This document shows, piece after piece, positions 35,397 through 47,718 of a DNA stretch of 64,000 nt; position 1 is the stretch's first letter, and the number at the start of each line of letters is the position of its first letter. The notes beneath the pieces were generated by a model. That model was not told where the DNA came from. It made no database searches and saw nothing but the letters and a program-made list of their open reading frames with translations. The stretch spans positions 4,377,501 to 4,441,500 of the forward strand of contig JAQPZY010001610.1 in assembly GCA_029931535.1 (NCBI GenBank), read 5' to 3'. Origin of the DNA: Margaritifera margaritifera (Eukaryota; Mollusca; Bivalvia; Unionida; Margaritiferidae). The position numbers were made by a program, and so were the translations under genes.

Positions 35397-37492
35397 TACC
35401 AAGCTGACCATGTACAATGAATTCCATAGTCTTGGATGAGTATGCTGATCATGTACAATGAATTCTGTAGTTTGGATGAGTACACTGATCACGTACAGGG
35501 AATTCCATAGTCTTGGATGAGTACACTGATCATGTACAGGGAATTCCATAGTCTTGGATGAGTACGCTGATCATGTACAATGAATTTTGTAGTCTTGGAT
35601 GAGTACGCTTATCAAGTACAGGGCATTCCATTGTCTTGGATGAGTATGCTGATCATGTACAATGAATTCTGTAGTCTTGGATGAGTACACTGATCATGTA
35701 CAGGGAATTCCATAGTCTTGGATGAGTACGCTGATCATGTACAGGGAATTCCATAGTCTTGGATGAGTATGCTGATCATGTAATTCCATAGTCTTGGATG
35801 AGTACACTGATCATGTAATTCCATAGTCTTGGATGAGTACACTGATCATGTAATTCCATAGTCTTGGATGAGTACACTGATCATGTACAATGAATTCCAT
35901 AGCCTTGGATGAGTACGCTGATCATGTACAATGAATTCTGTAGTCTTGGATGAGTACGCTGATCATGTACAATGAATTCCATAGTCTTGGATGAGTACGC
36001 TGATCATGTACAGGGAATTCTAAAGTCTTGGATGAGTATGCTGATCATGTACAGGGAATTCCATAGTCTTGGATGAGTACGCTGATCATGTAATTCCATA
36101 GTCTTGGATGAGTACGCTGATCATGTACAATGAATTCCATAGTCTTGGATGAGTACACTGATCATGTACAGGGAATTCCATAGTCTTGGATGAGTACGCT
36201 GATCATGTACAGGGAATTCCATAGTCTTGGATGAGTATGCTGATCATGTAATTCCATAGTCTTGGATGAGTACACTGATCATGTAATTCCATAGTCTTGG
36301 ATGAGTACGCTGATCATGTAATTCCATAGTCTTGGATGAGTACCCTGATCATGTAATTCCATAGTCTTGGATGAGTACACTGATCATGTAATTCCATAGT
36401 CTTGGATGAGTACACTGATCATGTAATTCCATAGTCTTGGATGAGTACACTGATCATGTACAATGAATTCCATAGTCTTGGATGAGTACGCTGATCATGT
36501 ACAATGAATTCTGTAGTCTTGGATGAGTACGCTGATCATGTACAATGAATTCCATAGTCTTGGATGAGTACGCTGATCATGTACAGGGAATTCTAAAGTC
36601 TTGGATGAGTATGCTGATCATGTACAGGGAATTCCATAGTCTTGGATGAGTATGCTGATCATGTAATTCCATAGTCTTGGATGAGTACGCTGATCATGTA
36701 CAATGAATTCCATAGTCTTGGATGAGTATGCTGATCATGTACAATGAATTCTGTAGTCTTGGATGAGTATGCTTATCAAGTACAGGGAATTCCATAGTCT
36801 TGGATGAGTATGCTGATCATGTACAATGAATTCCATAGTCTTGGATGAGTACGCTGATCATGTACAATGAATTCCATAGTCTTGGATGAGTACACTGATC
36901 ATGTACAATGAATTCCATAGTCTTGGATGAGTACACTGATCATGTACAGGGAATTCTATAGTCTTGGATGAGTACGTTGATCATGTACAGTGAATTCCAT
37001 AGTCTTAAATGAGTACGCTGATCATGTACAATGAATTCCATAGTCTTGGATGAGTACTCTGATCACGTACAATGAATTCCATAGTCTTGGATGAGTACGC
37101 TGATCACGTACAATGAATTCCATAGTCTTGGATGAGTACGTTGATCACGTACAATGAATTCCATAGTCTTGGATGAGTACACTGATCACGTATAGTGAAT
37201 TCCATAGTCTTGGATGAGTACGCTGATCAAGTACAGTGAATTCCATAGTCTTGGATGAGTACGTTGATCACGTACAGTGAATTCCATAGTCTTGGATGAG
37301 TATGCTGATCACGTACAGTGAATTTCATAGTCTTGGATGAGTACGCTGATCACGTACAATGAATTCCATAGTCTTGAATGAGTACACTGATCATGTACAA
37401 TGAATTCCATAGTCTTGGATGAGTACGCTGATCATGTACAATGAATTCCATAGTTGTGGATGAGTACACTGATCATGTACAATTAATTCCAT
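35397..37492. repeat. ~41 bp tandem array grown from the LINE's LWNSL codons, about 52 copies
   Basis: Plus-strand unit: GATGAGTACGCTGATCATGT, ACAATGAATTCCATAGTCTT, G. On the minus strand it contains ACTATGGAATTC, the codons of the LINE motif (S)GTxLWNSL, and the array starts just where the LINE reads FFWNDTMEL. Shorter 34 bp units lack TACAATGA. A variant series around 36021 recurs 573 bp later near 36594. Confidence 0.95.
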
Positions 37493-37734
37493 AGTATCGT
37501 TCCAGAAAAAGTAACTCTTTTTATAAAACTCAGAACTTGGTTTAGGTAAATAAAAATTGTTGTTTGAGATCTTTCTATATATGTAGGTACATTTTCCACA
37601 AATTTATAATTACTTTTAAGATATCAGAAGTCAACCCATGAAATGATTTGCAGATTAGCAAACCCTTTTGAAGTTGAGTTTTCTGCTGAAATGGAAGCCA
37701 CCAAGGGTTTTAAAAGATTTTTTGATAGTATATC

Positions 37735-37953
37735 TACCGTATATACTCGCATATAAGCTAATACCAACTACAAACTGCATAGACCCAGATGTGCCATAGC
37801 ATAATGCACCGGCATCTGGGTCTATGCAGTTTGTAAGGACTAATCACTAGAACAAACAACATAGACCCTGATCTGCCTGCGCATTATACGACGGCAGATC
37901 AGGGTCTATGTTGTTTGCATTTGGACCCAGATTATATGTGAGTATAGATGGTA
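37735..37953. mobile_element. Foldback element, copy 4, inserted in the LINE
   Basis: Ends TACCGTATATACTCGC and GAGTATAGATGGTA. Arms include GCATAGACCCAGATGTGCCA and CGGCAGATCAGGGTCTATGT. LINE reverse transcriptase homology resumes on both sides (ILDAD above, KTLGGFHF below), so the element inserted after the LINE. Confidence 0.88.
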
Positions 37954-39840
37954 AATCAGCATCAAGAATAACCCTAGTTGCACACTTTTCAAGTTTCAGG
38001 AGTCCATCTTGATTTTCTACATTACCATTACCCCATATTGAACTGCAATATTCTAGATGTGGCATGATATATGCATTGTCGAATATTTTTGTAGGGAGAC
38101 AAGATTTTACTCTTATCTAGAGATAAAGCAGTAAGTTTACTTTTTAAAGACTTTATCAACTTGCATTTTCCTACTCAAGATATTGTCAATCATGATGCTA
38201 CGTAGTTTTTAATTTTCAGACTTTTCTATATCAAATCATTTTAGCATTACTTTGAAGTTTTCTTTCTCAGCTTTTACTTTGACTTGACTACCTATGATCA
38301 TGGCTTTTAACTTGGGTGCATTTATCTTCATACCATTGTGTTCAGACTAATTGTTTACTTTGACCAAGTCTTGATTTAGTAGAGCTAAGCTCTTGGCCAG
38401 TTGATCTGGTGTTATTCAATGTCATATTATCTATGAACATGTTAGAAGTGAATAGCTCAATGTGATATGGTAAATTACTGATGTACAGCAGAATGAGTAA
38501 TGATCCAAGAACAGATCCTTGTGGAACATCAGACTTTATAAGTTTCTTATCTGAAATTTAAAAAAAAAATAGAAGCTTCATGCTGTCTGCCTTCAAAATA
38601 GGATTGAAACCAATTTAAACTCTTGTGGTTAACTCGATATATTCAGTTTTTCAATCTGGATTTTATGATTAACAAGTTTAAAAGCTTTTACAAGGTCAAG
38701 AAAACATTGCATTTACAAGATTACCTTGATCTATTGCTGTTAAACAATGATCCACCATTCTAGTTAGTGTAGTATTTTATGAATGTCCTTCATGAAAACC
38801 TCATTGTCATAAATGTAGTACATTTTAAGATTACAGGTAGTTCCTAAATTCAATACAAACATGTTTTTCTGATATCTTTGAGAGTGATGATAAAACCGTA
38901 ATTGGTCTATAGTTATTGATATCGGGAAGATCTCTTTCTTTTGTATTGGAGTTACATTTACCAGTTTTTGATTGTTTGGAAATATACCTGTACAAATACT
39001 TAGACTGACAATATACATTAGCAAAGGTGCAATCACTTGAAATGAGAGTTTTAGGAATTTAGTATTTCTATCACCTACACCTGTGCCATACAAACATCAA
39101 GTTTATTTAATTCATTTAAAATGAATTCTAGACCTATTAGAAGTATTTGAAAGGAATTTTCTTCACTTTGTTTTTGAGGAAATATGCTCATTAAATTCCT
39201 AATTTGAGAATTTATTATGAGCTGGGAGTTCCACAAGTTTTTCATTTATGCTCACAAGTAATCGTTGAACACATTTGCAATTTCAAGAGGTTCTTGCTGA
39301 ATTTTTCCATTTTCATCACTGATACAGGTTACTAGTATAGATTAGCCATTTAACTCATTTAAGGTTTTCGATAGTTTTTTAAGGTTCTTTTTCGTAATAC
39401 TATCTAATATTTCTTTGAAACTGTAATTTTTTGTTGCTTTTTCAATCACTGACTTGTTTTCCATAATCTGTAGTTCTTGGTATCTTTTACTTTATGAAAT
39501 CTAACCCTTGCTTTAAGAGAACTCAAGGTATCACTTGTACACCAGTTGAGTTGATTTTGTCACTTAACTGTACTGAAATTAAATGTAGCATGAATATTCA
39601 GGATGTAAGTAAACATACTTATCCAAATGTCAAGAGCATCTGATGCTCATCGAAAGATTCAATTATTGACCACAGGATATCTTTCAGTTCTTTAAGGAAT
39701 ATTTGTGCATTGAATCTTTTCATTATGCGATACTTGATATATTTATGATGATAGGGTTTACTTTTTTGTTTTAATTATTCTGTACAGCATATAGGATAAT
39801 GATCACTTATTACATATTGTGGAACTGCAACTTCTATTGT

Positions 39841-39993
39841 CAGTATTGTTAGTATAGATGCAATCAATTAGTGTTTAGTCAGTATTGTTAGTATAGATGC
39901 AATCAATTAGTGTTTAGTCAGTATTGTTAGTATAGATGCAATCAATTAGTGTTTAGTCAGTATTGTTAGTATAGATGCAATCAATTAGTGTTT
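39841..39993. repeat. 39 bp tandem repeat inside the LINE endonuclease, 4 copies
   Basis: CAGTATTGTTAGTATAGATG starts at 39841, 39880, 39919 and 39958. On the minus strand each copy reads TLIDCIYTNNTD then a stop, which is the C-terminal motif of LINE endonucleases. Confidence 0.92.
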
Positions 39994-40648
39994 CCGATAC
40001 CTCTATTACTCTAGCTGGTACATGAATTCATAGTTTTAATCCAGCTTTGATTGTTGTCATATAGCTGATTATAATTAAAGTCAGCTACTAAACAGACTTC
40101 TTTGTTTTCTATATACAAAATTTCAAGCTTACTTTGAAATATGGTATTCCAAGCATTTTCAGCATTTGGTGGTCTATATACACAACCTGATACAAATGGT
40201 TTTTGGACATTATTTCTCATTTCTATCCAAATTATTTCCATACCATTTTCCTTAAGATCATATCATGATTTGAAAGAAATGCTGTCCTAATATAAATCAG
40301 AAGTTCACCATCCTTTTGTAAAAGTCGATCTTTTTTTTTTGAAAACTATAGTTAGGAAATATTATGTTCATCATCATGAAAAAAACAGTGTAAGAAGGAT
40401 TCACCAAATGCAAAAATATCAACTGATGAATTATCTTCCAAAAGAACTTGATTTCATCTAGTTTTAGAAAAACTGATAATGGATGTTCAAATGACAGATT
40501 TTGTGACTTTTTGCTTAAGCCATTGATTTTGAGACAATGCTAAGTTGTAACTGTTTTGAGATGAATGACATAGAACATCTAAATTACTAGTTTCACTATC
40601 AATATGTCAATTATGATATTCCCCCAAAATATCTTCATTACAGTGTCC

Positions 40649-41302
40649 TGAATTATGACAGTATCAATATATGAACCATGATATTCCTCTAAAATATCTT
40701 CATTACAGTGTCCTGAATTATGACAATCACCTGTGTGTTCACATGATTTTTTAACGAGTCCTGAATTATGACAATCACCTGTGTGTTCACATGATTTTTT
40801 TAACAAGTCCTGAATTATGATAGTCACCTGTGTGTTCACATGATTTTTTAATGAGTCCTGAATTATGACAGTCACCTGTGTGTTCACATGATTTTTTTTA
40901 ATGAGTCCTGAATTATGACAGTCACCTGTGTGTTCACATGATGTTTTTAATGAGTCCTGAATTATGACAGTCACCTGTGTGTTCACATGATTTTTTTTAA
41001 CGAGTCCTGAATTATGACAGTCACCTGTGTGTTCACATGATTTTTTTAATGAGTCCTGAATTATGAGTCATCTGTGTGTTCACATGATTTTTTTAACGAG
41101 TCCTGAATTATGACAGTCACCTGTGTGTTCACATGATTTTTTTAATGAGTCCTGAATTATGACAGTCATCTGTGTGTTCACATGATTTTTTTAACGAGTC
41201 CTGAATTATGACAGTCACCTGTGTGTTCACGTGATGTTTTTAACGAGTCCTGAATTATGACAGTCACCTGTGTGTTCACATGATTTTTTTAATGAGTCCT
41301 GA
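40649..41302. repeat. ~49 bp tandem repeat, about 12 copies
   Basis: Unit contains CCTGAATTATGACAGTCACC and TGTGTGTTCACATGATTTTT. T-run length varies between copies. It lies just upstream (in LINE sense) of the endonuclease remnant. Confidence 0.94.
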
Positions 41303-41979
41303 AACATCAGCACTTTGAGCAGTTATCTTAGTAGCAGTTAACACAGTATGGTCACTTTGATTGATGGAAACAAATTAATGGAAATACACCAGAATACAAA
41401 TGGGTATCATCAACCAGTGGGGTTCCTCTATTTTATTTTTTATTATCACAGACAGAATCATCCAGTAGGGTTCCTTTAGTTTGTTTTGTATCATCACAGG
41501 GAGAATCACCCTGCTGGACTCATGGTACTTATTATATGGAAACATGGAAACCAGTCTAGAAATGGATGAAGATAAAATAGAGTATATATGGGTTTGGCAG
41601 GCCAGGATTGGTTAATAATTCAAAGTAAAATTTTAGTAAAATAATCTTTTGAGAGCTAATCCTATTGTAACTGAAAAAAATTGAGACAATGTTTAATTGA
41701 TGGAATTTCAGTCCTTTTACAAACTTGACTTTTAAATACTCATTATTGAAATTAGCACCTGATTCTTCAGGTGCAAAACTGAAAACACATGTTTTAAACA
41801 TGTGTGGATCCAAAAAATACCACAGGACATATGGCTTTCTCCACACAGAAACTTGCATCAAGAATGCATTTACACTGAGAAATATAGGTTTGATCATAAG
41901 CATTTAGAAATTTTAAGTTATTGAATTTTTAATATCATGGTGTTTTCATAGGTTTACTATGTACACTGAATTAGTACCA
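41303..41979. other. Mostly unique spacer with outlying 48 bp repeat copies
   Basis: 41400-41525 holds 2-3 diverged copies of the neighbouring 48 bp unit. 41556-41907 carries a 115-codon minus-strand frame (PEESGANFNNEYLKVKFV) that I do not recognise. Confidence 0.45.
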
Positions 41980-43610
41980 TGAGTCCTGCAGAGTTTCTTT
42001 AGTTTGATTTGTTTCATCACAGGGAGAATTGTTTTGCATCATCGCTAGGAGAATCAGCCAGTGGAGTTCTTATAGTTTGTTTTGTATTATCACAAGGAGA
42101 ATCTGCCAGTGGAGTTCTTATAGTTTGTTTTGTATTATCACAAGGAGAATCAGCCAGTGGGGTTCTTATAGTTTGTTTTGTATTATCACAAGGAGAATCA
42201 GCCAGTGGAGTTCTTATAGTTTGTTTTGTATTATCACAAGGAGAATCAGCCAGTGGGGTTCTTATAGTTTGTTTTGTATTATCACAAGGAGAATCAGCCA
42301 GTAGAGTTCTTATAGTTTGTTTTGTATTATCACAAGGAGAATCAGCCAGTGGGGTTCTTTTAGTTTGTTTTGTATTATCACAAGGAGAATCAGCCAGCGG
42401 GGTTCTTAGTTTGTTTTATATCATCACAAGGAGGAACAGATAGTCGAGTTTCTATAGTTTGTTTGGTATCAGCACAGGGAGAATCACCCAGTGGGGTTCC
42501 TATACTTTTTTTTGCATCATCATCTGAATTGTTTGTATCATCACAGGAAGAAGTATCCAGTGGAGTTCCTAAAGTTTGTTTTGTATCATCACAAGGGGAA
42601 TCACCCTGCATTGTTCCTTTAGAAAGAATTGTTTTATATCATTACAGGAAGAGAATCAACCACTGGGGTTCCCATAGCTTGCTATGTATCATCACAAGAA
42701 GAATCACTCAGTGGGGTTCCTATAGTTTGTTTTGTATCATCATATAAATTGTATGTATCATCACAGAGAGAATCACACGGTGGAGTTCCTTTAGTTTGTT
42801 TTGTATCATCACAAGAAGAACTAGCCAGTGGGTTTCCTATAGTTTGTTTCGTATCATCACAGGAAGAACTAGCCAGTGGAGTTCTTATAGTTTGTTTTGT
42901 ATCATCACAGGAGGAACTAGCCAGTGGGTTTCCTATAGTTTGCTTTGTATCATCACAAGAAGAACTAGCCAGTAGAGTTCCTATAGTTTGTTTTGTATCA
43001 TAGGGAGAATCAACAAGTGGGGTTCCTATAGCTTGCTTTGTATCATCACAGGGAGAATTGTTTGTATCATCACAGAATCACCCAGAGGGGTACCTTTAGT
43101 TTGTTTTGTATCATTACTAGAAGAATCACCCAGTGTGGTTCCTAGTTTGTTTTGTATCATTGCAGGAAGAATCATGTAGTGTGGTCCCTATAGTTTGTTT
43201 TGTATCATTACAGTAATAATCACCTAGTGTGGTTCCTATAGTTTGTTTTGTATCATTACAGGAAGAATCACACAGTGTGGTTTCTATAACTTGTTTTGTA
43301 TCATCACAGGGTGAATCACCCTGCAGAGTTCTTTAAGTTTGTTTGTGTCATCACAGGGATTATCAGCCAGTGAAGTTCCTTTGGTTTGTTTTGTGTTATC
43401 CCAGGGAGAATCAGCCAGTGGGGTTCTTTTTTTTATTTAGTATCATCACAGGGAGAATCACACAGTAGAGGGAGTTCCCAAGAAAGAATTGCCCAGTGGG
43501 CTTCCTTAAGTTTCTTTTGTTTTTCATCACAGGGAGAATCATGCAGTGGAGTTCTTATAGTATGTTCTATATCATTAAAGGGAGAATGGCCCAGTGGGGT
43601 TCCTTTCCAA
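41980..43610. repeat. 48 bp tandem array, about 33 copies
   Basis: Unit TATCATCACAAGGAGAATCA, GCCAGTGGGGTTCTTATAGT, TTGTTTTG. The core at 42060-42420 is nearly uniform; copies towards 43610 diverge and lose pieces. This gradient suggests recent expansion at one end. Confidence 0.95.
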
Positions 43611-43739
43611 TTCTTGCTTCAGGCCAGCTATGCTAGAAAGACATTTTTTTGTTTATTTGTTTTTTAAATAATAATATATATGAAACTTGACACGAATTAT
43701 ACAAATGAAATGACTTAATTTTCAAGATATCAACATTTT

Positions 43740-43930
43740 CAAAAATTACTTCTGTAGCTTTATCTAATTTAGCTGAAATCCAAGTAGAAACACTTTGCCA
43801 AAAGGATGCAAGAATTCTTCAATTCCAGAAGAGATGACATACTTTCTAGGTCATCTTTGCAAGAAGTACATGTATATGTGTCAAATACACTGATTTTGTC
43901 TACGTATTTATTTCTAGTGATAAGTGTGAA
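43740..43930 (-). mobile_element. LINE C-terminal fragment (zinc-binding RT tail), degenerate
   Basis: Minus-strand frames read CTSCKDDLESMSHLFWN (with a frame shift) and ASFWQSVSTWIS. They match the C-x2-C...HLFWxC...FW pattern of the zinc-binding region after some LINE reverse transcriptases. Short and broken. Confidence 0.45.
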
Positions 43931-44464
43931 TTATTCAATACTGAAACCATCATAGCTATGACATCAATTTTTGAACTAAATAGGATCATATTAACTCTGA
44001 TCCACTAGCTATCATCAGCTGTGTCCTCAGTACTACTACATGTCAGTCAATACATGTTTGTCAGATAGAAATAACAAGTCTACAGGCAATGGTCAGTGGA
44101 AAAAAGAGCAATGGCATTTTTTTGAGCTGTAATGATGGCCTTGATACTTGACCAGGCACACAATAAATGCATCTCAGTGATATAGAAAAGTGGTGATATC
44201 ATGACACTAGTTCAGACTCATACTAACATCATTAGAGACAAGACTTTACTCCAGGCACATGATTAAGTTTTGGTTTTTGCTCTAATGCTCAGATATTAAA
44301 TTTTTTAAGTTGCCTGCAGTTGCATGACTTGAGATGTTGGTTTAACATAAAAAATAGTACTCAATTCAGTCAGAACTGTCATTGTGACCTATATTTCACC
44401 ACAAGTGACCTGCATTAGTTTTAGTATTTAACTGTGCAATATGACCATACCACCACTGGAAGTT
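43931..44464. other. Intronic DNA, no recognised feature
   Basis: Unique sequence; possibly more of the degraded LINE. Confidence 0.35.
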
Positions 44465-44910
44465 TTCTTGTTGGAGTCATTAGATTGGAGACAATGGATG
44501 ATCAGTGCAGGATCTAAATGTTTACATTTGTCTTGGAACTGTATTTAAAGATGAAAATCCCATGCATGATAAATGACAGCATTAAATATAATGACACATG
44601 CTAAAATCGGTAAGCCGATATACCTTCTCATGCTGTCAGTCAGGATCAGATAACTCTGTCAGTCAGGATCAGATAACTCTGTCAGTCAGGATCAGATAAG
44701 TCTGTTAAAACCCATACAATTTTGAAAGATTGGAGACAAGCGACAGACATTGAAAAATCTAAATGTTTAATTTTGTCTTGGAACTGCCTTTAAAGATAAA
44801 AATGACAGGCATGATAAATACATCATTAAATATAATGACACATACTAAAATCTGTAAGCCGATTTACGTCATTCTTATGCTGTCAGTCAGGATCAGATAG
44901 GTCTATTAAA
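44465..44910. repeat. Two diverged ~250 bp direct repeats with a 25 bp sub-repeat
   Basis: 44484-44700 and 44730-44905 share AGATTGGAGACAA, TTTGTCTTGGAACTG, CATTAAATATAATGACACAT and TGCTGTCAGTCAGGATCAGA. Inside the first, CTGTCAGTCAGGATCAGATA is repeated three times. Confidence 0.88.
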
Positions 44911-45300
44911 ATCCATAGAAGTTTTAAATAACAAAAGATACATATAAGGAACCCTGTATATGACAGCCATTTGGGACTGGCTAAATATGGCTGTAATACA
45001 GAGATTGTTGTTATATGGAGGTTAATTTCTATGGGCTATTAGATTTGTTCTGAAAAGTTTGCATGGATCAATTTTTTTTTTTACCCTGCCTTCAACTTCT
45101 CCAGACGCCATATTTTCTATCAACAAAAGCAGTCCTATGTCACATTTTAACAATGGTATGCGCAAAAGTTTGGCTACAATATGACCTTATCTATGTTCAA
45201 CATGGGAATATAGTGAATAAACATTTTAATGCAAAATGAATGGGGCTTGGTTTGAAGTATATTATAATATATTAAATGAATTATGTTAGGTTTTGGAAAA
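44911..45300. other. Intronic DNA, no recognised feature
   Basis: Unique, with a GGCTGTAATACAGAGATTGT stretch distantly like the following repeat. Confidence 0.35.
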
Positions 45301-45551
45301 TGTGGCTATTGTACCAAGTTTGACTGTACAAGGAAATATGGCTGTCTTATAAAGGTGGCTGTTGTACCAAGTTTGATTGTACAAGGAAATGTGGCTGTCT
45401 TATAAAGGTGGCTGTTGTACCAAGTTTGATTGTACAAGGAAATGTGACTGTCTTATAAAGGTTACTGTTGTACCAAGTTTGATTGTACAAGGAAATGTGG
45501 CTGTCTTATAAAGGTGGCTGTTGTACCAAGTTTGATTGTACAAGGAAATGT
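45301..45551. repeat. 53 bp tandem repeat, about 4.7 copies
   Basis: Unit contains GGCTGTTGTACCAAGTTTGA and TTGTACAAGGAAATGTGGCT. Confidence 0.93.
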
Positions 45552-47432
45552 ATTGAAATTATTACTCTGTATGCCATATAAATCCCTGTGAAACTCAATC
45601 TCACCAATAAAAACGAATCAACAGTTTCTATTTATAGACATAAAGATACTTACAAAAACTGACAGACTGAAATTTGAGCAGATGATGATAATGAATTTCC
45701 TTTCATTTCAGTAACGACAAAGCAGACATTTTGCTCTTAATTACTTCCTTATGAGCTAAAATATCTACCAGAATAGATCATAAAATCTAAGCCAATATGG
45801 AACTAATCTTTTGTAAAATGTCTCTAATGTATGCTTAAATGTTATATATTATGTTTCACACAGGATTTACCGGTACTTTATATTTATTACTTGGTTACTA
45901 AGAAGAGCATTATGAGACTCAAATAGTGTTAGCCATTACACTGCATGTAATCCATCCATAACTTAATAGTGTTAGCCAGTATACTAGTCAAATTATTTTT
46001 TCCTTCAGAAAAATTTATCACAGAATTTCACCCAACAACACTTTTTAAATGACTCAACTGTTTTTAAAAGTTAATTATTACTTGACAACAAGCTGACTTA
46101 CTACCTATAAAATACGTAACCCCATATTACTGACATTTCCAGTAAAGTCTTAAGGTGAAATTTTATTTGATCAGGTCCCCAAATAAGTCTTGGGAGGATG
46201 ATAATAACAGTAAGTTGTTGTTGCTAGTATCTTTTTTTCTTAATTTGGGCACAGGCTTACCAAATTTTGCTCTAATGGTATCATGTGCTGACACAATGCT
46301 ACACAAACCACATGGTGTGTGCTACTGATAGTTTGTCTACTGTACAATTAATTGTTCATTTATAGATTTTTTTTATCCAGGAGATAAGCTTTAACACCTC
46401 TTACATCTTATGTTTTGTAGTTATAGAGTGTTAAACAATTTGGGAAACATAATAACCAAACAAGCTTAGACAACAATACCTCTACTGATTGTCTGACAAA
46501 GAAACAATGTGTAAACCTGACCTAGTCACCTCTGAATTAAGCTTAGTCGGTGACATCTTAACTGATTGTCTGACAAAGAAACAATCTGCAAACTACACCT
46601 AATGACCTTTGAATTTGACTTTCTTAAGGTGTATATCTGTAATGGATAAACAAATCAAAGACAAGTTGATATACCAGTAATGATATTTGAGAACTCCCAT
46701 GTCTGTTGTCTGGCTGCTCAAAGAATGTGCTCGTCCAAACCTTTCTTCTACCAGACATGTCTGGCATATACAGGGATTTCATAATATCTGGAAGAGCTAC
46801 GTGTCTTAGTCTTAGTTTTGTATTTGCCTGCACCACTAATAGTGCAGTCATGAAAACAGTGCATGTTCTCATTAATTTTTTCTTGAAAAGTTTATTTATT
46901 TGTTCCCATATTCTTGGTAAATGAAACATTTCAGTGTAATATGGCTTAGTTCACAAACATAACAACAGTTTACATGCAAACATGTTTGAATAGCATTAAA
47001 TATCTATCATCAATACATATCGTGTATTGGAAGTTACATACTGTATTGAAAGTTAGCCGCTGATACCCAGTCTTACAGCAAAACTTGATAAAGTTATTCT
47101 GCGGAAACCAAACTGTTGATGGATGAATGAATGGATGGAGAAAATGATTATAGGGCTCTGCTGTATTTGTCAAGTGGGTCTCTAACGTCTGGGGTACTAA
47201 CCATGTATACATATATAGCCATATTTTTAACAGATGGCCTATCATCTAGGCCATCTTTACTATATAATATGTGTAAATTCAAACTGTTATAAGTTCATTA
47301 TCTTCCTATCAATATTCATTAAACTTCCACGATGAACCAAAAGTTACTTTTTTATAAGTGGAAAAATTTTCAACAGAAAATCTTTGAATTTATTGAAATA
47401 GTTATACTGTTTAGTATCTCTGATTAGGGATT
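45552..47432. other. Intronic DNA with one ~82 bp duplication
   Basis: CTGATTGTCTGACAAAGAAA occurs at about 46482 and 46561 (two diverged copies). The 46690-46930 region has overlapping open frames on both strands and slightly higher GC, but no known motif. Confidence 0.4.
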
Positions 47433-47718
47433 CACCAATTACCTCAATAACAGCCTTTCAGAAGAACTACCGATCAATAGTTACCTTCATAATGGCTTCC
47501 TAGACAAATTACTTGTCAATATCTAGGGTCAATAATAACAGTCTCCCAAAAGAATGTCAATATCAAGGGTCAATAATAACAGTCTCCCAAAAGAATGTCA
47601 ATATCAAGGGTCAATAATAACAGTCTCCCAAAGGAATGTGAATAGTTACCTTGGCAATGCCCCCCCCCCCCCCCCTTAAAGAATGACCTAACTGTTGATA
47701 TATGGGATTAGAAGTTAC
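47433..47718 (-). repeat. Decayed tandem copies of the exon B 3' end and its 5' splice site
   Basis: The exon B donor context on the plus strand is GTTACCTTGGTAACAGCCTG CCAGAAGAATGACCTGTCAA. Related copies sit at about 47438 (ATTACCTCAATAACAGCC), 47480 (GTTACCTTCATAATGGC) and 47645 (GTTACCTTGGCAATGC). Between them are three 41 bp units with ATAACAGTCTCCCAAAAGAA and TGTCAATATCAAGGGTCAAT. A C-run at 47659-47674 interrupts one copy. Confidence 0.8.

Larger units (their letters stand above)
35073..40560 (-). mobile_element. Decayed non-LTR retrotransposon (LINE with endonuclease and reverse transcriptase)
   Basis: Read on the minus strand from 40560 down. An endonuclease part (40000-40480) has SVDIFAFGESFLHCFF, LLQKDGELLIYIRTA, GCVYRPPNAENAWN and EVCLVADFNYNQL. 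The reverse transcriptase part has GTGVGDRNTKFLKLSF, APLLMYIVSLSICTGIFP and TPIQKKEIFPIS (about 38940-39090), then DVPQGSVLGSLLILLYISNL (about 38490) and FIDNMTL where an active enzyme has FADD. MPHLEYCSSIWGN (about 38050) and FYLPKPSSEFYKKSYFF (about 37530) follow. The 3' end has AATAAAG at about 35095 and a TTATCTTATCTT tail. Stops and frameshifts are frequent. Arrays at 35397-37492 and 39841-39993 and a foldback element at 37735-37953 lie inside it. Confidence 0.88.
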
